Positions 25,073 to 33,562 of a stretch of 49,822 nucleotides of DNA are shown one piece after another. This DNA is from an uncultured bacterium. GTDB taxonomy: Bacteria; Elusimicrobiota; Elusimicrobia; Elusimicrobiales; Elusimicrobiaceae. Under the pieces are notes generated by a model, which did not search any database, had not been told where the DNA came from, and saw only the letters and a list, made by a program, of their open reading frames with translations. Made by a program: the position numbers and the translations under genes. Every line of letters starts with the position of its first letter. Position 1 is the stretch's first letter. The stretch lies in assembly GCA_949294095.1 (NCBI GenBank), contig CASFFZ010000013.1, positions 1-49,822 of the forward strand, in the 5' to 3' direction.

Positions 25073-26248
25073 ATGAAATTTGATTGCTATTTGCCAACTA
25101 AAATTTTATTTGGCGCCGGCCGCCTAAACGATTTGGCCACCGCCAAACTGCCGGGCAAAAAAGCCCTGATCGTGATTTCTGCCGGTACGTCCATGCGCAA
25201 GTACGGGTATTTGGAACGGGTTCAAAAATTATTGGCGCAGCAAGGCGTAGAAAGCGTGGTGTTTGACAAAATTCTGCCTAACCCCATTTTAGCCCACGTT
25301 ACCGAAGGCGCCGAGCTGGCCCGCAAGGAAGGGTGTGATTTCGTAATCGGCCTGGGCGGAGGAAGCAGCATTGATTCCTCCAAATCCATTGCCGTGATGG
25401 CCAAAAACCCCGGCAATTATTGGGATTATATCAGCGCCGGCTCCGGCAAAGGCCAATTCCCCAAGGAAGGGGCTCTGCCCATTGTGGCCATTACCACCAC
25501 GGCCGGCACCGGTACGGAAGCCGATCCGTGGACGGTAATTACCAACGGGCCCGAAAAAATCGGCACCGGATGGGACTTTACGTTTCCGACGCTTTCCATT
25601 GTAGACCCGGAACTGATGACCTCCGTCCCGCCGCATTTGACCGCTTATCAGGGGTTTGATACGCTGTTTCACTGCACGGAAGGGTATATTGCCAACATCG
25701 CTACGCCCGTTTCCGACGCGCTGGCCTTGAAAGCCATTGAACTCATTGCCACATACCTGCCGCGCGCCGTAAAAGACGGCAACGACCTGGAAGCGCGCGC
25801 CAATGTGGCGCTGGCCAACACGCTGGGCGGCATGGTGGAAACGTTTTCCTCCTGCACGAGCGAACACTCGCTGGAGCACGCCTTAAGCGCCTATTACCCC
25901 AAATTGCCGCACGGGGCGGGGCTGATTATGATCTCGCTGCCGTACTACAAGTTCTTCCTGGGCAAAGTGGCCGACGAACGCTACGCCAATATGGCGCAGG
26001 CGATGGGAGAGGACGTCCGCTCCCTGCCGGCTGAAAAACGCGCCCAAGCGTTTATTGCCGCGCTTGAAAAACTGCAAAAAGCCTGCGGCGTGGACAACCT
26101 GAAAATGAGCGACTACGGCGTAAAAGCCGACGAAATGGACAAACTGGCCACCACCGCCAAAGAAACGATGGGCGGGTTATTTACGCTGGATGTTCATTCG
26201 TTGACGCACGAAGAAGCCGCCCAAATTATGAAAGAAGCTTACAAATAG
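25073..26248 (+). CDS. Iron-containing alcohol dehydrogenase
   Basis: A 391-residue group III alcohol dehydrogenase (butanol/propanediol dehydrogenase type) that reduces an aldehyde with NAD(P)H. Seen: the nucleotide loop GLGGGSSIDSSK (93-104), TTTAGTGTEA (141-150), and the metal ligands Asp196 and His200 (FDTLFH), His265 (SEHSLEH) and His280 (LPHGAG). In this context it would complement lactate dehydrogenase as an NADH sink in fermentation. The start at 25073 was chosen for its GGAGGG site and family-like N-terminus (KFDCYLPTKILFGAGRL); the frame is open further upstream. Confidence 0.94.
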   Translation: MKFDCYLPTKILFGAGRLNDLATAKLPGKKALIVISAGTSMRKYGYLERVQKLLAQQGVESVVFDKILPNPILAHVTEGAELARKEGCDFVIGLGGGSSIDSSKSIAVMAKNPGNYWDYISAGSGKGQFPKEGALPIVAITTTAGTGTEADPWTVITNGPEKIGTGWDFTFPTLSIVDPELMTSVPPHLTAYQGFDTLFHCTEGYIANIATPVSDALALKAIELIATYLPRAVKDGNDLEARANVALANTLGGMVETFSSCTSEHSLEHALSAYYPKLPHGAGLIMISLPYYKFFLGKVADERYANMAQAMGEDVRSLPAEKRAQAFIAALEKLQKACGVDNLKMSDYGVKADEMDKLATTAKETMGGLFTLDVHSLTHEEAAQIMKEAYK

Positions 26249-26262
26249 CTCCCTTCTTTGTT

Positions 26263-26297
26263 AAAAAGCCAGGCCTTGCGGGCCTGGCTTTTTTTAT
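26263..26297 (+). terminator. Rho-independent terminator
   Basis: A 13-bp stem AAAAAGCCAGGCC/GGCCTGGCTTTTT and T-run. Confidence 0.94.
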
Positions 26298-26345
26298 TGT
26301 CTGATCCAAAATCAATTCCACCAGGCAGAAACAGGTCTTTTTTGC

Positions 26346-26351
26346 TATTCT
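26346..26351 (+). promoter_or_regulatory. -10 box 6 nt before the flavoprotein start
   Basis: TATTCT followed by 6 nt and the ATG at 26358, with no Shine-Dalgarno. No convincing -35 is seen at 17 nt, so the leaderless reading is weaker here than at 4674, 11103 or 31074. Confidence 0.4.
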
Positions 26352-26357
26352 ATATTT

Positions 26358-27548
26358 ATGAACACCCCGCAAGACTTCAAAAACACGGTTTTTCATACCG
26401 CTATCATCGGGGCGGGCGCCTCGGGCCTGATGTGCGCGGGGTCGTTTGCCCAGTCCAAAATTTTAATTGAACACAACGCCAAATTCGGCGTAAAAGTGGG
26501 CGTGAGCGGCGGGGGAAACTGCAACTTCTCCAACCGTTTTGTATCCGCCGCCGATTACCTGAGCCAAAATAAACACTTCTGCAAAAACGCCTTGGCGGCC
26601 TTCACGCCGCAGGATTTTTTGGATTTGCTGCACGCGGAACATCTCCCTTTTGAAGAGCGCGCCGAAGGGCAGTTTTTTTCGTTTGGCGCCGTGCCAATTG
26701 TGCAAATGCTGGTGCGCCGCGCAAAAGCCGCCGGCACACAGTTTTTACCCAGCACCCAAGCCTTGGACGTACGCTTGGAAAACGGCCTGTTTACCGTTGT
26801 TACCTCGGCAGGCCCGGTTCGGGCCCAGCGCGTGGTGCTGGCCTGCGGGGGGCTGTCGTTCCCGTCGTTAGGAGCTTCCAACTTCGGGTTCAAAATGGCG
26901 CAAAAGTTTGGGCTCCCTGTGGTGGAAACACGCCCCGCGCTGGTAGGGCTTACGTTTCCTAAGCCGCTGCAAGCCCGGTTCCGTCAACTGGCAGGCAGCA
27001 GTCTGTCGGCGGCCGTCTCCTGCGGCAAGCACACATTTGAAGGGCAGCTGCTGTTTACGCACGAAGGCGTCAGCGGGCCGGCCGTGCTGCAAGCCTCGCT
27101 TTACTGGACGCCCGGCCAAAGCGTGCAAATTGACTTTTTGCCGCACGTCAATGCCCTGGAATACCTGCATGCGCAGAAAAACAACGCCCGTTCCTTTGCC
27201 GCAGCTTTGCACGGGAAATTACCCGCCAAAACTGCCAAAACGCTCTTAGCCCCGTGGGAGGGGGATTTGCCCAACGCCACCCGCCCGCAACTGCAAGCCG
27301 CCGCCCAAGCGTTAAACCATTTTACCTTTGTGCCCGCCGGCACCGCCGGCTACACCCGCGCCGAAGTAACCGCCGGCGGAGTGGATACCGGTGCGGTCAA
27401 CCCCACAACATTTGAAGCCCGCCGCATACCGGGATTGTATATCATCGGGGAATTGTTGGACGTTACCGGCCGGCTGGGGGGATTTAATTTGCAATGGGCG
27501 TGGAGCAGCGGCTTTGCCGCCGCCAAGGCCCTTGAAAAACTTTTTTAA
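26358..27548 (+). CDS. HI0933-like flavoprotein (NAD(P)/FAD-dependent oxidoreductase)
   Basis: A 396-residue FAD protein of the HI0933/BaiN family. The dinucleotide motif GAGASGLMCA (18-27) is followed by KVGVSGGGNCNFSN (45-58), the family hallmark, then FFSFGAVPIVQMLVRRAKAAG, LACGGLSFPSLGASNFGFKMAQKFG, FTHEGVSGPAVLQAS, and the C-terminal GLYIIGELLDVTGRLGGFNLQWAWSSGFAAA that closes over the isoalloxazine ring. The physiological reaction of this family is uncertain; clostridial BaiN acts on bile acid intermediates, but most members are uncharacterised. Monocistronic, possibly leaderless. Confidence 0.93.
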   Translation: MNTPQDFKNTVFHTAIIGAGASGLMCAGSFAQSKILIEHNAKFGVKVGVSGGGNCNFSNRFVSAADYLSQNKHFCKNALAAFTPQDFLDLLHAEHLPFEERAEGQFFSFGAVPIVQMLVRRAKAAGTQFLPSTQALDVRLENGLFTVVTSAGPVRAQRVVLACGGLSFPSLGASNFGFKMAQKFGLPVVETRPALVGLTFPKPLQARFRQLAGSSLSAAVSCGKHTFEGQLLFTHEGVSGPAVLQASLYWTPGQSVQIDFLPHVNALEYLHAQKNNARSFAAALHGKLPAKTAKTLLAPWEGDLPNATRPQLQAAAQALNHFTFVPAGTAGYTRAEVTAGGVDTGAVNPTTFEARRIPGLYIIGELLDVTGRLGGFNLQWAWSSGFAAAKALEKLF

Positions 27549-27552
27549 TTTT

Positions 27553-27574
27553 CGCGCGCACGTACGCGCGTTTT
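27553..27574 (+). terminator. Weak GC hairpin terminator
   Basis: CGCGCG (27553-27558), 6-nt loop, CGCGCG (27565-27570), T4. It also lies just upstream of the next promoter. Confidence 0.45.
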
Positions 27575-27582
27575 GCTATAAT
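27574..27582 (+). promoter_or_regulatory. Extended -10 promoter of the membrane protein gene
   Basis: TGCTATAAT (27574-27582), an extended -10 element, 28 nt before the ATG at 27610, which has an AAAGG ribosome site. Confidence 0.55.
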
Positions 27583-27609
27583 GTTGGTGTGATAGGATAA
27601 AGGCTTCCA

Positions 27610-28752
27610 ATGAACTTAAGAGAAAAACAAAACATTTTTCATTTGCTCGGGGAAGGGCTCCGCGTAGTAAACCGCGCCGGCACGGCGCTGTTTGGCTATA
27701 TTGTCCTGATATTTTTATTAAATTCGTTGCCTTGGTGGCTGCCGAACTTCAATATCTCGCCTATCTTCATTAATCTGTTTATCTTCTGCGTTTTCTCCTT
27801 TTTGGTGGTGCTGCTGTGCCGTATATTGGCGGCAAAAGCCGATAATTTCGGCGAGTCTTTTTCCAACTCGTTCTCCGCTTCGCTGGTGCCGGGCTTTTAT
27901 TTGTTGCTTTTTAACCTGTTGTGCACAGCGGCGTGTATCCTTGTCCTATTGGTGTGTTCTTTCGTGCTTAGCTTTTTTCGGTATGTCGGATTGGTCGCTT
28001 TTGCGTTGCTTGCGCTTTTTGTATGGGTTCGTCTTTGTTTTGTACTTCCCGCCATCGCCCTGCGCGCGCAGGGCCCCGTAAAAGCCATTATTTACAGCTG
28101 GGAAATGACACGGGGGATAAAAAACTTCTTTAAAACCCTGGGGGTAATGGCAATATGCAGTCTCTTGCCGGCGCTGTGTTCCGTAGGGATTCTGCGGGCC
28201 CTTTATGTAATTATTCCGCTTCATTTTGCGGACAGTTTTAACCTGGCCGCGCTTACGCCGGGCTGGTATGCGGTGGGGGCCGGGTGTTTCTTTATTATAA
28301 TGGCCGTAGGCTGCTGGGCTTTTGCCACTTTTCTGCTCTTTTTCTTAAATTGCGACTACGGCGAAAACCGCGATTCTTTTACCCCCGAAGCCGAAACGCA
28401 AATTACTTCTCAAACGACCCAAGTGTTTGGGCAGCAGAACAATGTGCTTCCGCCCGGGCTGGGCAAAATTGTTACCCCGCAGGAAGCGGCCCAAATCCAG
28501 GTAACCAAAGCTTCGGTTAAAACCATCGCGGACGAAAACGAAATGCAACAACACTTGGAGCAGGTCTACCAGCCGCAGGCCAACGATGTGGTGCAGTATA
28601 CGGAAGAAGACCGCATGCCCACGATTTTGTTTGATGACGAAATGGCAAAACAAATAGAAGAAAACAGAAAAATGTGGACGAAAAAAGAAGAAGAAAAAAC
28701 GTCCAAAAACGAGGAAGGAAACGAAGGACAAAGCATTAAAATGTCCAAATAA
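27610..28752 (+). CDS. Integral membrane protein with charged cytoplasmic tail, unknown
   Basis: A 380-residue protein with about six hydrophobic segments (around 22-42, 48-70, 90-120, 123-147, 175-200, 220-250) and a long hydrophilic C-terminal tail (about 258-380) rich in Gln, Glu and Lys that ends with a near-continuous charged stretch. The pattern GPVKAIIYSWEMTRGIKNFFKTLGVMAI in the middle is reminiscent of the membrane domain seen in YciC or glycerophosphodiesterase-like (GDPD membrane) proteins, but this is only a resemblance. The tail is probably disordered. Not identified further. Confidence 0.55.
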   Translation: MNLREKQNIFHLLGEGLRVVNRAGTALFGYIVLIFLLNSLPWWLPNFNISPIFINLFIFCVFSFLVVLLCRILAAKADNFGESFSNSFSASLVPGFYLLLFNLLCTAACILVLLVCSFVLSFFRYVGLVAFALLALFVWVRLCFVLPAIALRAQGPVKAIIYSWEMTRGIKNFFKTLGVMAICSLLPALCSVGILRALYVIIPLHFADSFNLAALTPGWYAVGAGCFFIIMAVGCWAFATFLLFFLNCDYGENRDSFTPEAETQITSQTTQVFGQQNNVLPPGLGKIVTPQEAAQIQVTKASVKTIADENEMQQHLEQVYQPQANDVVQYTEEDRMPTILFDDEMAKQIEENRKMWTKKEEEKTSKNEEGNEGQSIKMSK

Positions 28753-28754
28753 CT

Positions 28755-28922
28755 ATGCCCCGATACGCTTACGACAGTTCTTGCATATGCCGTCCTTTGC
28801 AATCTTTTAAAAGTTGCAAAGAATCAAATTTTGCCGCATGTTACGGAGGGAACCCTGTGTTGGGGCTCTCTCTTTTTTTAAGTTCATTTACTAAGGAGAA
28901 CCCCTTATGTCAACCCTGCTAA
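28755..28922 (+). CDS. Possible 55-codon Cys-rich ORF bridging to the Na/Pi gene
   Basis: An ATG two bases after the preceding stop opens a 55-residue frame with six Cys (CICRPL, SCKES, AACYGG, CQPC) that overlaps the start of the Na/Pi symporter by 16 nt. It has no ribosome site and contains two hairpins (28795-28821 and the terminator-like one near 28844), so a non-coding leader is equally likely. Listed because the Cys spacing is not random-looking. Confidence 0.2.
   Translation: MPRYAYDSSCICRPLQSFKSCKESNFAACYGGNPVLGLSLFLSSFTKENPLCQPC
28795..28821. other. Perfect inverted repeat in the Na/Pi gene leader
   Basis: CTTTGCAA (28795-28802) and TTGCAAAG (28814-28821) enclose a second palindrome, CTTTTAAAAG. 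No T-tract follows. It may be an operator or mRNA element. Confidence 0.4.
28844..28879 (+). terminator. Imperfect hairpin plus T-run before the Na/Pi gene
   Basis: GAGGG/CTCTC with an imperfect inner stem is followed by a T-rich run (TCTTTTTTT). It probably ends the upstream membrane protein transcript or attenuates the next gene. Confidence 0.4.
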
Positions 28923-30697
28923 ACACGCTTAACCTCTTAGGCGGCTTGGCTATTTTTCTGTTCGGTATGAAGATCATGAGCGACGGCCTGCAAAAAGTGT
29001 CCGGCGAAAAAATGCGCCAGCTTTTGGGCATCGCCACCACGAACCGCTTTGCGGCCACCGCCTGCGGCGCGTTGGTAACCAGCATTATTCAATCGTCCAG
29101 CGCCACCACGGTAATGGTGGTGGGCTTTGCCAGCGCCGGCCTGCTGACGCTGCACCAGTCGCTAGGCGTTATTTTCGGGGCCAACATCGGCACCACCATG
29201 ACGGCGTGGATCGTCAGCTTGTTCGGGTTTAAAATGCAAATTTCGCTTTTTGCGCTGCCGGTCATTGCGGTGGGTTTTTTCGCCCAGTTTACTCCGCGGT
29301 TGATCGTCGTGCGCCGCATCGGCGAAACCATGGTAGGCTTCGGGCTCTTGTTTTTGGGATTGGATATTATGAAAAACGCCATCCCCGCCGACTTTGCCCA
29401 AAACCCTCAGGTCGTGGCGTGGATTTCCCGCTTTCAGCCCAATAATCTTTTTAACCTGTTGATCCTGATTTTCAGCGGTACGATTTTAACGGTTATTTTG
29501 CAGTCTTCCAGCGCGGTTATGGCCATGACGCTTACCTGCGCCGCCGCCGGGATTATTGATTTTCCTACTTCCTGCGCGCTGGTGCTGGGGGAAAATATCG
29601 GCACCACCGTTACCGCCAACCTGGCCGCCATCGGCGCCAGCAAAAACGCACGCCGCGCGGCGCTGGGGCATTTCCTGTTCAACGTCATTGGCGTGTTTTG
29701 GGTCGTGTGTATTTTTAAACACTTTGTACACTTTGTAGACTGGCTGGTGCCCGGCTCGCCTTATACCAAGGAAACCGAAGTGCTTACCGCCGTGCTGCCG
29801 TATCACATTTCCGCCTTCCACACCACGTTTAACGTGTTAAACACGATGCTGATGCTGCCGCTGATTAACCAGCTGGCCAAGCTGACGTATCTGATTATTC
29901 CCAAATCCAAACGGGAAGACAAAAAAGAACACGAACTGATTTACCTTTCCACCCGCTTTACGCAAACGCCGGAACTGGCGCTGATTGCGGTACGCAAAGA
30001 AGTGGAACGGATGATGAGCTTTGTAACCAAAATGACCGATAAACTCATCCACGCCGTAAAAGTGGACGACGAAAAAATGTTCCAACGCCTGATTGACGAC
30101 GTAAAAGAAGCCGAAAAAACGACCGACGTGCTGGAACACAAAATCAACCTCTATTTAACTTCGCTTTCGCACGGCAACCTGTCGCGCCATGCGGTGGCGC
30201 AGGCGTTTTCGCTTTTTGACGTGCTTAACAGCATCGAGCGCATGGGCGACTGCGGCGAAAAAATCGCCCGCATTCTGGAAAAATTCCACACCAAACAGCC
30301 CTTTGCCCAAGCGGACGTAAACGACTTGGAAACGATTGCCAAGCTGACGAAAGAAATTACCAAACGCACCCGCCGCGTGCTGGTGGACTTCCAACAGCCC
30401 ACCCGCCAGTGGCAGGATCAGGCCGAACGCACCTTTGCCGAAGCCATCCACGACGAGGAGCAATTAAATTCTCTGCGCAAGCGCCTGCTGCGCGACCGCC
30501 GCGAACGCATCAACGCCGGGCAGGAAGCCTCGCCCGATTCCATTACCGCTTACGCCGATATTTTAAACAATTTTGAAAGAATCGGCGATTATGCCATGCG
30601 CGTAAACGAAAACATCTTGGGTATGCGCGCCGAAGAACGGGTGTATCACAACCCGATGGTGGAACAACAGGAACCTGCCCTTCCGCCGCAGGCATAA
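28907..30697 (+). CDS. Na+/phosphate symporter family protein with PhoU-like domain
   Basis: A 596-residue membrane protein of the NptA/YjbB family that imports phosphate with sodium. Two inverted repeats carry the hallmark QSSSATTVMVVG (near residue 63) and QSSSAVMAMTLT (near 198), each followed by a GANIGTT / GENIGTT motif. About eight helices occupy residues 5-315; the C-terminal 250 residues are a cytoplasmic PhoU-like helical domain (EVERMMSFVTKMTDKLIHA, IERMGDCGEKIARI, NNFERIGDYAMRVNENI). AAGGAGA ribosome site. It is followed 10 nt later by a DUF1232 gene, probably in the same operon. Confidence 0.93.
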   Translation: MSTLLNTLNLLGGLAIFLFGMKIMSDGLQKVSGEKMRQLLGIATTNRFAATACGALVTSIIQSSSATTVMVVGFASAGLLTLHQSLGVIFGANIGTTMTAWIVSLFGFKMQISLFALPVIAVGFFAQFTPRLIVVRRIGETMVGFGLLFLGLDIMKNAIPADFAQNPQVVAWISRFQPNNLFNLLILIFSGTILTVILQSSSAVMAMTLTCAAAGIIDFPTSCALVLGENIGTTVTANLAAIGASKNARRAALGHFLFNVIGVFWVVCIFKHFVHFVDWLVPGSPYTKETEVLTAVLPYHISAFHTTFNVLNTMLMLPLINQLAKLTYLIIPKSKREDKKEHELIYLSTRFTQTPELALIAVRKEVERMMSFVTKMTDKLIHAVKVDDEKMFQRLIDDVKEAEKTTDVLEHKINLYLTSLSHGNLSRHAVAQAFSLFDVLNSIERMGDCGEKIARILEKFHTKQPFAQADVNDLETIAKLTKEITKRTRRVLVDFQQPTRQWQDQAERTFAEAIHDEEQLNSLRKRLLRDRRERINAGQEASPDSITAYADILNNFERIGDYAMRVNENILGMRAEERVYHNPMVEQQEPALPPQA

Positions 30698-30707
30698 GGA
30701 GTTTTGC

Positions 30708-31025
30708 ATGAAGTTCAGCCCGACAACGGTATTTCAGGACGTGGCCAGTTTCTTCCCCATGCTGTGGGCCATTGCGCGGGGCCGCTGGAAAATGCCCTGG
30801 AATACCTTGTTTTGGGCGGTGCTGTGCGGGGTGTATTTGCTTTCTCCCATAGACGTATTGCCAGACGTAATGCCAATAATAGGCATTACGGACGACGGGG
30901 CATTTATCCTGCTGGTGCTTACCTTGCTGCATAAAGATCTTTCCGCTTTCCGCGCGGCGCGCGCCGAAACAAAAAAAGTGTTGGAGGCGCAGGTTCTCCC
31001 GCCTGCCCCTGCCGACAAAAAATAA
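30708..31025 (+). CDS. DUF1232 (YkvA-like) membrane protein
   Basis: A 105-residue protein with two hydrophobic segments (about 33-53 and 57-77) around the family core YLLSPIDVLPDVMPIIGITDDGAFILLVL. The motif S-P-I-D-x-x-P-D defines DUF1232; its function is unknown. It follows the Na/Pi symporter by 10 nt with a strong AAGGAG site, indicating an operon. The last 30 residues are a charged tail. Within the core, the DNA contains an inverted repeat (GTAATGCC/GGCATTAC) that is likely incidental. Confidence 0.88.
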   Translation: MKFSPTTVFQDVASFFPMLWAIARGRWKMPWNTLFWAVLCGVYLLSPIDVLPDVMPIIGITDDGAFILLVLTLLHKDLSAFRAARAETKKVLEAQVLPPAPADKK

Positions 31026-31038
31026 CGCCCTCTTTGGC

Positions 31039-31067
31039 TTGCCACCTGGGGCGCAAAAAACTACAAT
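31039..31067 (+). promoter_or_regulatory. Leaderless-type promoter of the AsmA-like gene
   Basis: TTGCCA (31039-31044), 17-nt spacer, TACAAT (31062-31067), 6 nt, ATG at 31074. No Shine-Dalgarno between the -10 and the start. Confidence 0.7.
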
Positions 31068-31073
31068 ATACCT

Positions 31074-33326
31074 ATGAAAAAATTCCTGAAACTCTGTTTC
31101 AAAATCGCGCTTGTGCTCGTGATTTTGGGGGTGGCGGCATTGGTTGCCCTGCGGCTGATGTTCCCGCCCGAGAAACTCAAGTCTATGGCGCTTGAGTACG
31201 CAAAAAACAATTTGCAGCGGGAAATCTCGTTTGACGGCATTTCTCTGAACTTGGTGGGGGTAACGCTGGACAATTTTGCCATTTCGGAAAATACCACCTT
31301 CCAAAACGGCACCTTTGCCAAGGCCGATAAACTGGTGGTTAAAATTGCGTTAAAACCCTTATTTAAAAAACGCGTAGAAATCGCCACCGTACAGCTGGAC
31401 GGGTTGGATGTCAACGTTATTAAAAAGCAAGACGGCTCGTTTAACTTTGATACGCTCGTCCCCGCGTCCGACCCGGCGGCGTCCGCCTCTGCGGAGCAAC
31501 CGGCCCAACCGGCCGCTTCTTCGGCGTTTGTACTGCTGGCCGATAAAATTGCCGCCAACGACTGCAGTTTTTCGTACCAAGACCTGCAAACCGGGATGAA
31601 AGCTTCCGTAGACAAGCTGAACCTGGAAATCAACCAGCTGGATTTGGCCGAACCGTTTGACGTTAAAATCAATTTTAATACGTTCTATCAGCAAAAGAGC
31701 GGCCCGGCCGTGGCGGTACCGGTCAACATCGCATTGCGCGTATTTTTGTCCAATTTGGATATGAAAAACGCCTATGTAACGGTAAACGATATCTCGGCTT
31801 CCTACAAAACGGTTAAATTCCAACTGAAAGGCGGCGTGCGCGATTTTACCGCGCCGCAGGCCGATTTAACCGGCACCTTAAGCGGCATCAGCAACACGAT
31901 TTTCGCCGATTTCCTGCCCAACCTGCCGGATTTCTCGCTGCCGGTCATCAATATGAACCTGAAGGCCGCGGCGGACTTGGAAAAATCTTCCGCCACCATT
32001 TCGCAGGCCAAACTTTCGGTGATGGACAGCGCCCTCTCGACCTACGGCACCGTAGGCTGGAACGGCCCCGCGCCCACGTATTCCGTCAATGCCGATTTGA
32101 CCACCAACCTAGCCCAAATCGTCCAGATGACCAGCACCGTAGCCGGCTTTAATCCGGGCGGCGTCATCAGCGGGTCTTTTAAAGCCACGGATAAAAACGA
32201 AGGAAAAGACATCAGCGGCTCGGTTACGTTTAAAGACATTAGCGCCATGTATGAACCGTTTACCGTTTCGCAGTTAAACGGCACGGTCAATATCGCTTCG
32301 CTGGATAACATTTCCTCCAATTCGCTGACGGGACTGCTAAACGGGGAAAAATTCACGTCTTCTTTCTCGTACCAAAACATCAAAGACGTGATGAACGTGG
32401 TGCTGAACCTGGATTTAGCCAAGTTTACGCTAAAAGAACTGCCCGCGGCCGCTGCGGAAACGACCGCCGAAGCGGCCCCGCAAACCGCGGCGGAGGACTC
32501 CGCTTCTCAAGAAGCCCAGCCGACCGCCCAAACGACTGCGGCTTCTTCCGGCAACCTGCTTTTAAACCTGAAAGCCAACATAAAAGTAGGCCCCATTGAA
32601 GTGCCTTATTTCCGGGCGGACGGGTTTTCGTTAACGGCCGATCTGACCGATATTACCGACGCCATGACCCAGGCCAACGGCCAAGTGTCCTTTAACCTGC
32701 AGCCGGGCGCCATTACGAATTTGGATTCGTTTGTAAAAGAAAACAAAATCGTGAAAATTCTGCTCCTGCCTATCAGCATTGTGCGCAAGGTAGCGGGCGC
32801 GCTGAATGTGGAGCTGTTCCCCGCGCAGGAAAATGCCCAAAAAGGCGAAATTACCTTTACCAGCGGCGAAGGCGTTTACACGTTTGTAAACGGCGTGATG
32901 CGCGTAGACAAGACGACCTTCAACTCGCAGGTAACCGACATTTCCGGCTCCGGCACGATTAACTTCCCCACGCAGGCGTTGGATATGAAAGTGTCCGCCA
33001 CGGTGCTTACCTCGCAAACGCCGGTCGTCATCAAAATCGGCGGCACGATGGACAACCCCAGCGGCAAGCTGGACGTCGTCAGCACAGTAGGTTCCCTGGT
33101 GGGGGGGATTCTGAATTATAAAACGCCCGGAAAAGTCGTCAGCGGGACGGCCAACGCCGCCGGCAATGTCGCCTCGGGCGCGGTAAAAACGACGGGCAAA
33201 GTGGCCGCCACCGCCGCTAACGCCGCAGCGGATACCGTCAAAGGCACGGTAAACGCGGCAAAAGATGCGTTAAAAGGGCTGGGGGGACTTTTCAAAAAAT
33301 CCGACTCATCCGAAGAAACGAAATAA
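31074..33326 (+). CDS. AsmA-family envelope protein
   Basis: A 750-residue protein anchored by one N-terminal helix (IALVLVILGVAALVALRLMF, about 11-30) with the rest in the periplasm. The N-terminal segment after the anchor (PPEKLKSMALEYAKNNLQREISFDGISLNLVGVTLDNFAIS) and the repeated beta-strand pattern are those of AsmA/chorein-like lipid-transport bridges, which help move phospholipid to the outer membrane. An Ala/Glu/Gln-rich linker (about 458-488) splits two beta regions, and the C-terminal 60 residues are an Ala/Lys-rich helical repeat (TANAAGNVASGAVKTTG and similar) ending in a charged tail. The assignment to the AsmA superfamily is firm; the exact subfamily is not. Confidence 0.85.
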   Translation: MKKFLKLCFKIALVLVILGVAALVALRLMFPPEKLKSMALEYAKNNLQREISFDGISLNLVGVTLDNFAISENTTFQNGTFAKADKLVVKIALKPLFKKRVEIATVQLDGLDVNVIKKQDGSFNFDTLVPASDPAASASAEQPAQPAASSAFVLLADKIAANDCSFSYQDLQTGMKASVDKLNLEINQLDLAEPFDVKINFNTFYQQKSGPAVAVPVNIALRVFLSNLDMKNAYVTVNDISASYKTVKFQLKGGVRDFTAPQADLTGTLSGISNTIFADFLPNLPDFSLPVINMNLKAAADLEKSSATISQAKLSVMDSALSTYGTVGWNGPAPTYSVNADLTTNLAQIVQMTSTVAGFNPGGVISGSFKATDKNEGKDISGSVTFKDISAMYEPFTVSQLNGTVNIASLDNISSNSLTGLLNGEKFTSSFSYQNIKDVMNVVLNLDLAKFTLKELPAAAAETTAEAAPQTAAEDSASQEAQPTAQTTAASSGNLLLNLKANIKVGPIEVPYFRADGFSLTADLTDITDAMTQANGQVSFNLQPGAITNLDSFVKENKIVKILLLPISIVRKVAGALNVELFPAQENAQKGEITFTSGEGVYTFVNGVMRVDKTTFNSQVTDISGSGTINFPTQALDMKVSATVLTSQTPVVIKIGGTMDNPSGKLDVVSTVGSLVGGILNYKTPGKVVSGTANAAGNVASGAVKTTGKVAATAANAAADTVKGTVNAAKDALKGLGGLFKKSDSSEETK

Positions 33327-33340
33327 CTGCCTGTTCAATC

Positions 33341-33372
33341 AAAATCCCCGGAGTAATCCGGGGATTTTAATT
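33341..33372 (+). terminator. Rho-independent terminator
   Basis: AAAATCCCCGGA/TCCGGGGATTTT with GTAA loop, then TTTTAATTTT. Confidence 0.9.
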
Positions 33373-33512
33373 TTCTTTCGGCTTCGTTGCCCTGCTTTCA
33401 AAGCCCCCTGCGCCGCCGTAAGCGGCGGCCTCGTTTGCCATCGCGGCCGTTTTTCTTCTTTCAGCTTTTGCTCAGGCCGTTTATAACCGGCGCGCCTGCA
33501 CCCGAACGAAAT

Positions 33513-33543
33513 AAAAAAAGGAGCAAAGAAAAATCTTTGCTCC
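33513..33543 (-). terminator. Terminator of the Cys-rich secreted protein gene
   Basis: A perfect 10-bp stem (33520-33529 with 33534-33543); on the minus strand a T7 run follows. Confidence 0.9.
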
Positions 33544-33562
33544 CTGAAAACGAAAACTAAAA

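Noticed and set aside
28753..28906. Known riboswitch upstream of the Na/Pi symporter
   Set aside because: I could not match the hairpins to any riboswitch consensus that I know, so only the structures are reported.
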